This document shows, one piece after another, positions 4,568 to 7,405 of a stretch of 7,405 bases of DNA; positions within the stretch are counted from its first letter, which is position 1; each line of letters starts with the position of its first letter. The position numbers and the translations under genes are program-made. The notes under the pieces are model-generated. The model did no database searches, was not told the DNA's origin, and worked only from the letters and a program-made list of their open reading frames with translations. This DNA is from Methanobacteriota archaeon (lineage in GTDB: Archaea; Halobacteriota; Methanosarcinia; Methanosarcinales; Methanosarcinaceae), in NCBI GenBank assembly GCA_030837265.1, contig JAUPKV010000466.1, positions 1-7,405 on the forward strand. The letters are read 5' to 3'.

Positions 4568-6651
4568 CTTCTACCAGCTCTCCCCACTATTCCAAGGAAA
4601 CCCATGAAACAAAGGCAGCCAACTAAAATAATCAGACGCTCAAAGGCATACTTCCATTCATCAGCAGATGCGTCTCCATCTCCATTGAAATCGAAAGGAT
4701 GCCTGCCCATTGCACCATAAGGTTGAGCAGAATAATTTGTGTAGTCTACTTCAGGTTGAGGTTCTACTTCTTCGGCATCAGGAATACCGCCTTCAGGAAC
4801 AAGCCTTATTCCTAAATAAGTATCTCCGCTTATGGTTACAGTCCTCTGATAATTATCATAATCGTCAGCAGTAACACTGATAGTCCAATCTCCTACTAAA
4901 GCAGCATTATCAAAGTAGTAGTAACCTCTGGAATCAGAATACTTTGTATAACTCGTTGTTCCATTTCTCAGCAATAATCTGGCATTAGCTACAGGATCAC
5001 CTGTATAATAATCAGTAACGGAACCATACAGACTACTACCTGAATCTGAAACATAAAGAGGAACTAGATAGAAATTTTGCACAAAATTTACTGAATTTAC
5101 ATAAGTTGCAACATGCAAATCCTCATAACCAGTGGCAGAAACACTTATCGTGTTATCACCAGGAAAAGTGCTTCCAGAATACTCTCCTAAAGAATTAGTT
5201 GTTGCAGAAAAACCTTCACTTAATACAGTTGCTCCAGATATAGGAGTACCTGATTCAGCATTATAGACCTTACCTGAAATTCTATAAGTGCCTTTTAATA
5301 TTGTAGCAGAAACAGAATCATAAACTTCATCAGTATCAGGATCATAAGCCTCTATCAATACATAATCAGCAGAAGAACCACCAATAGTAAAAGTAGAATA
5401 ACTTACTACATCATTTAAAGTGACTGTTGAAGACCTTACAGTGTTAGAACCACTATAAAAAGTAGCAGTTAGTTTTGTACCTATCGGCATATGATAATAA
5501 TAAACATAAATTGTTTCATTATTTGAATAAACATCCTTATTAATTTCAAGATAAGGAGTTGATTCCATGCCATTTATTTTTACTTGTACAGAATCATCAA
5601 TATCACCTTCTGGATTAACCAGATAGGCAAAAAGATAATTAGTTCCAATATTAGAAGGAATTGTATAAGTAAAAGTGTTATCCTCAGCAGTTACATCAAA
5701 ACTTTTTAACAGGTTTCCATTGGCAGTAAGATGAACCTTATAACCTGATGAATAAGGAGCCACATGTAAATACATGTAAATCTTATCACCAATGTTATAA
5801 GCTGCTTTATCGGTTTCTATTGAATTAGCAGACGGGACAATATACGTAAACGTTTTTGTCTCTAAAGTAAAATTTTGAGAAGTTGGATAGATTGTATCTT
5901 TTCCCACGAGCCTAAAAGCATAGGTTCCAGCACTTGATAAATTGTTATCAGAATTCCAGGTTAAATATCCAGCTCCCGATCCTGTTAAATTCCATGTGTA
6001 AAGAATTGTACCATTAGGAGCACATAACCTCAACCAAGTATTGTAAGAAGAAGGAATAGGAACTCCATAAGTTACAAATTCAGTTCCGTCTTCAGGAGTA
6101 AAAGACGATTCTACGCCAATTGAATAATAATCAGTAGTAAAGTCATCAAGCAAGCCGTTAGTAGTTCCACCCTGAGTAAATTGAACTACAGTATACGCAA
6201 CTTCCTTATCTGCAACTGAACCGCTATAAAACTGAACTCCATTAACATAAGCAATTACACCAACAGAAGACTTTACTATTTCGACTCTTTTATAAGATCC
6301 ACTCGCACAGGGAGCATACATAGCTCCTGTAGTGCACAAAGTAGTTCCATTCTCATCTTTCAAAGTAACTGTTGCCCAAACGGTTTGACTGGACGAACTT
6401 GTATAAGTAAATGCAAAATAATCATCCCAATCACCTGTAATATTAACGTTTGAATTTCCACCAACAGCAAGCATTGAATTACCTTCAATAGTTGTTGAAA
6501 GAGAAGAAGAACTATATCCACTAAACATAGTTCCAATCTGAGAATTTCTTATAACATCATTAGAATGATCTTCAAAAGTCATTTCCCAGGCAGAACCAGG
6601 TAAAGCCAGCAAGCAAATAAGCAGTAAAGAGAAAATTACTTTTTTTAACAT
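4564..6651 (-). CDS. Large modular spike / adsorption protein with C-terminal anchor
   Basis: This 695-aa protein has a signal peptide (1-21, cleavage after GSA). Residues about 22-180 look like a concanavalin/LamG-type beta-sandwich (VIAYVNGVQFYSG, NGLLDDF). Two tandem Ig-like repeats follow (about 277-361 and 367-454, aligned on DKAAY..IYMY and NKDVY..IYVY). Two carboxypeptidase-regulatory-like domains come next (about 455-515 and 540-618; ISGKVYNAESGTPISGA, LYGSVTDYYTGDPVANA). After an acidic linker (EEVEPQPEVD) there is a dockerin/EF-hand-like Ca-binding loop at 654-666 (D654, N656, D658, E665). It ends with a membrane helix (about 673-690) and the basic tail RAGRR. Many NxS/T sites suggest glycosylation. 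It is a typical exposed host-recognition protein. ATG 6651 overlaps the upstream TAA by one base, with GGAGG 8 bases before it. A host S-layer-type adhesin is the alternative. Confidence 0.85.
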   Translation of the reverse strand: MLKKVIFSLLLICLLALPGSAWEMTFEDHSNDVIRNSQIGTMFSGYSSSSLSTTIEGNSMLAVGGNSNVNITGDWDDYFAFTYTSSSSQTVWATVTLKDENGTTLCTTGAMYAPCASGSYKRVEIVKSSVGVIAYVNGVQFYSGSVADKEVAYTVVQFTQGGTTNGLLDDFTTDYYSIGVESSFTPEDGTEFVTYGVPIPSSYNTWLRLCAPNGTILYTWNLTGSGAGYLTWNSDNNLSSAGTYAFRLVGKDTIYPTSQNFTLETKTFTYIVPSANSIETDKAAYNIGDKIYMYLHVAPYSSGYKVHLTANGNLLKSFDVTAEDNTFTYTIPSNIGTNYLFAYLVNPEGDIDDSVQVKINGMESTPYLEINKDVYSNNETIYVYYYHMPIGTKLTATFYSGSNTVRSSTVTLNDVVSYSTFTIGGSSADYVLIEAYDPDTDEVYDSVSATILKGTYRISGKVYNAESGTPISGATVLSEGFSATTNSLGEYSGSTFPGDNTISVSATGYEDLHVATYVNSVNFVQNFYLVPLYVSDSGSSLYGSVTDYYTGDPVANARLLLRNGTTSYTKYSDSRGYYYFDNAALVGDWTISVTADDYDNYQRTVTISGDTYLGIRLVPEGGIPDAEEVEPQPEVDYTNYSAQPYGAMGRHPFDFNGDGDASADEWKYAFERLIILVGCLCFMGFLGIVGRAGRR

Positions 6652-7016
6652 TATGCCCGCCTCCGGATGAATTGGCCAAGGAATACACCGGATAAGCCGC
6701 CTGCAATGAATACAAGCACAGCCACAAACAGGAAGGCATAGCCGTAATTAATCAGATTGTTGTAAAAAGAACCAGGATCTGAAGCAGCCCTTAAAGGTTC
6801 AGAATGAAGAATAATTGTGTAATGCCCTTCTCCCAGAGAACATATTTCACTCGAATTGAGATTACTCTGGTAAACAGTCCCATCCGGACTAATAACGTCA
6901 TAGTATACTTCTGCAATAGGATCATCAATCCTGACAGAAGAAGCAGCAGAAGCGGGCATAACTAAGCCAATTAAAATGAGAATAAGGAGGGATAAGACCC
7001 CCCCATTTTTAGTCAT
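6651..7016 (-). CDS. Small signal-peptide, single-helix membrane protein (minor coat candidate)
   Basis: From ATG 7016 this is 121 aa. A signal peptide (about 1-24, MPASA) is followed by an ectodomain of about 65 residues, a membrane helix (about 93-117, AFLFVAVLVFIAGGLSGVF) and the basic tail IRRRA. The frame is open from a GTG at 7025, but GGAG (7028-7025) lies 8 bases before ATG 7016, so the ATG is preferred. It starts 17 bases after the coat-like gene and its TAA overlaps the spike ATG, so it is tightly linked to both. The topology (cleaved signal, outside domain, C-terminal helix, positive tail) is shared with its neighbours and fits a virion membrane protein, perhaps a minor coat protein. 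No specific family recognised. Confidence 0.82.
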   Translation of the reverse strand: MTKNGGVLSLLILILIGLVMPASAASSVRIDDPIAEVYYDVISPDGTVYQSNLNSSEICSLGEGHYTIILHSEPLRAASDPGSFYNNLINYGYAFLFVAVLVFIAGGLSGVFLGQFIRRRA

Positions 7017-7033
7017 GTAAGACACTCCGAATT

Positions 7034-7330
7034 TTATATCCTTACACGCATGTTTCCGAGAAGCATCCCGAAGAAACCGGTTATGAAACCTCCAACCGCT
7101 CCAGCTGCGGTAATTACGACTCCGAATATTACAAGCTGGATGAGTTCATCACTCAGAGTCAGGAAATCAGTTATGACCTGGCCCAGATCTGACAGAGTCC
7201 CATTAAAGACATACTCTGCAGAAGCCGGCATCATTGCCACCATCATAATCGCAAAGACTGAGAAAGCGGCAATCTGTTTCTTGTGGGAAACTTTCTGCGT
7301 TTTAAGTTTGGATTCCTGCTTTTTCTGCAT
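7034..7330 (-). CDS. pVIII-like major coat protein candidate
   Basis: From ATG 7330 the precursor is 98 aa. It has a long Lys-rich n-region (about 1-19), a hydrophobic core and the cleavage motif PASA (35-38). The mature product would be only 60 residues: a slightly acidic amphipathic start (TLSDLGQVITDFL, LSDELIQ), a Gly/Ala-rich hydrophobic helix (about mature 27-53) and the basic end NMRVRI. This plan (acidic outside, apolar middle, basic inside, leader-cleaved) is that of filamentous-phage major coat proteins. The frame extends to an ATG at 7348, but GGGAGGTG (7344-7337) lies between the two ATGs and six bases before 7330, which decides the start. It could instead be a pleolipovirus-type small membrane protein. 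It is the first complete gene of the visible operon. Confidence 0.75.
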   Translation of the reverse strand: MQKKQESKLKTQKVSHKKQIAAFSVFAIMMVAMMPASAEYVFNGTLSDLGQVITDFLTLSDELIQLVIFGVVITAAGAVGGFITGFFGMLLGNMRVRI

Positions 7331-7403
7331 CAAAAGCACCTCCCGCATCGAGGAGGGCTTTTTTGTACAATGGGATCCGCTGTTCTAGGACTTCAAGATC
7401 AGA
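7302..7403 (-). CDS. Possible 3' end of an upstream gene (partial)
   Basis: A frame open from the right edge codes for 33 residues before TAA at 7304-7302 and overlaps the start of the coat-like gene by 29 bases. The peptide is hydrophilic and looks like a terminal helix (SDLEVLEQRIPLYKKALLDA, then GGAFDAEKAG). Close or overlapping gene ends are the rule in this operon, and the coat gene's ribosome binding site would lie inside it. The start and function lie outside the window. An open frame of this length can occur by chance. Confidence 0.4.
   Translation of the reverse strand, partial: SDLEVLEQRIPLYKKALLDAGGAFDAEKAGIQT
7339..7356 (-). promoter_or_regulatory. Hairpin covering the coat gene ribosome binding site
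   Basis: On the minus strand CCTCC (7356-7352) can pair with GGAGG (7343-7339), the core of the coat gene Shine-Dalgarno, across an 8-base loop. All five pairs are G-C. It could damp coat translation until the upstream message is read by ribosomes. Short stem, modest confidence. Confidence 0.3.
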
Positions 7404-7405
7404 TA

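Larger units (their letters stand above)
100..7405. mobile_element. Left part of an integrated archaeal virus-like element (inovirus-like or pleolipovirus-like provirus)
   Basis: The element starts inside or at the end of tRNA-Asp and runs past the right edge. It carries a tyrosine integrase, a structured non-coding stretch, a P-loop ATPase, and a single minus-strand operon dominated by secreted or membrane-anchored small proteins plus a large modular spike. There are no tail, portal, terminase or large capsid genes, which argues against a tailed virus. Gene order on the minus strand (small coat-like protein, second small membrane protein, adsorption protein, hydrophobic minor protein, accessory genes, ATPase) parallels filamentous phages. 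Pleolipoviruses of haloarchaea are the main alternative. The right boundary and a replication gene are not seen, so class and completeness are inferred. Confidence 0.65.

Noticed and set aside
7050..7388. Plus-strand 112-codon frame opposite the coat gene
   Set aside because: Antisense to the well-supported coat-like gene with its signal peptide and ribosome binding site.

Overview
The window looks like the left part of a small integrated virus-like element (provirus) in a methanogenic archaeon, most likely a Methanosarcina-type euryarchaeon. The archaeal case rests on four things: an intact tRNA-Asp(GUC) without an encoded CCA end, a TTTATATT TATA-type element ahead of the integrase gene, S-layer-like surface protein style, and tight Shine-Dalgarno-led genes. 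None of the ten complete genes recognised ends in TAG, which would fit a UAG-avoiding Methanosarcinaceae host but is weak evidence. The genus is an inference; no marker gene settles it.

Layout. Positions 1-48 are flanking sequence with nothing recognisable. The tRNA-Asp gene (49-121, plus strand) is the probable integration target. A hairpin with T-runs follows (138-176). A tyrosine recombinase (224-1123, minus) reads toward the tRNA, as is usual for tRNA-integrated elements. A roughly 600-base stretch without a convincing gene (1124-1723) holds hairpins, a 12-of-13 inverted repeat, a 14-base direct repeat and opposed TATA-like sites. It is a candidate origin, packaging or non-coding RNA region.

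From 1724 to the right edge all genes lie on the minus strand in one compact operon, with short spacers or overlapping stop/start codons. In order of transcription they are: the 3' end of an upstream gene (possible), a pVIII-like small coat protein candidate (98 aa), a second small signal-peptide/membrane protein (121 aa), a 695-aa multidomain spike, a 320-aa signal-peptide protein with a hydrophobic C-terminus, a 63-aa frame with no normal start codon, a 163-aa tail-anchored protein, a 144-aa soluble protein, a 67-aa two-helix membrane protein, and a P-loop ATPase with Walker A and B motifs resembling Zot/pI or FtsK/HerA-type morphogenesis ATPases.

Interpretation. Coat-like small membrane protein, adsorption protein, hydrophobic minor protein and Zot-like ATPase, in that order, is the inovirus (filamentous phage) morphogenesis plan. 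Small membrane protein, spike, accessory proteins and ATPase is also similar to haloarchaeal pleolipoviruses. I favour an inovirus-like or otherwise membrane-extruded archaeal virus, but cannot separate the two by eye. A replication initiator and the right attachment site are expected beyond the right edge.

The most unusual feature is that two operon genes, the ATPase and the 63-aa frame, have good ribosome binding sites followed at normal spacing by AUA or AUU rather than AUG/GUG/UUG. With the first ordinary ATG (2173) the ATPase would lose its Walker A motif.
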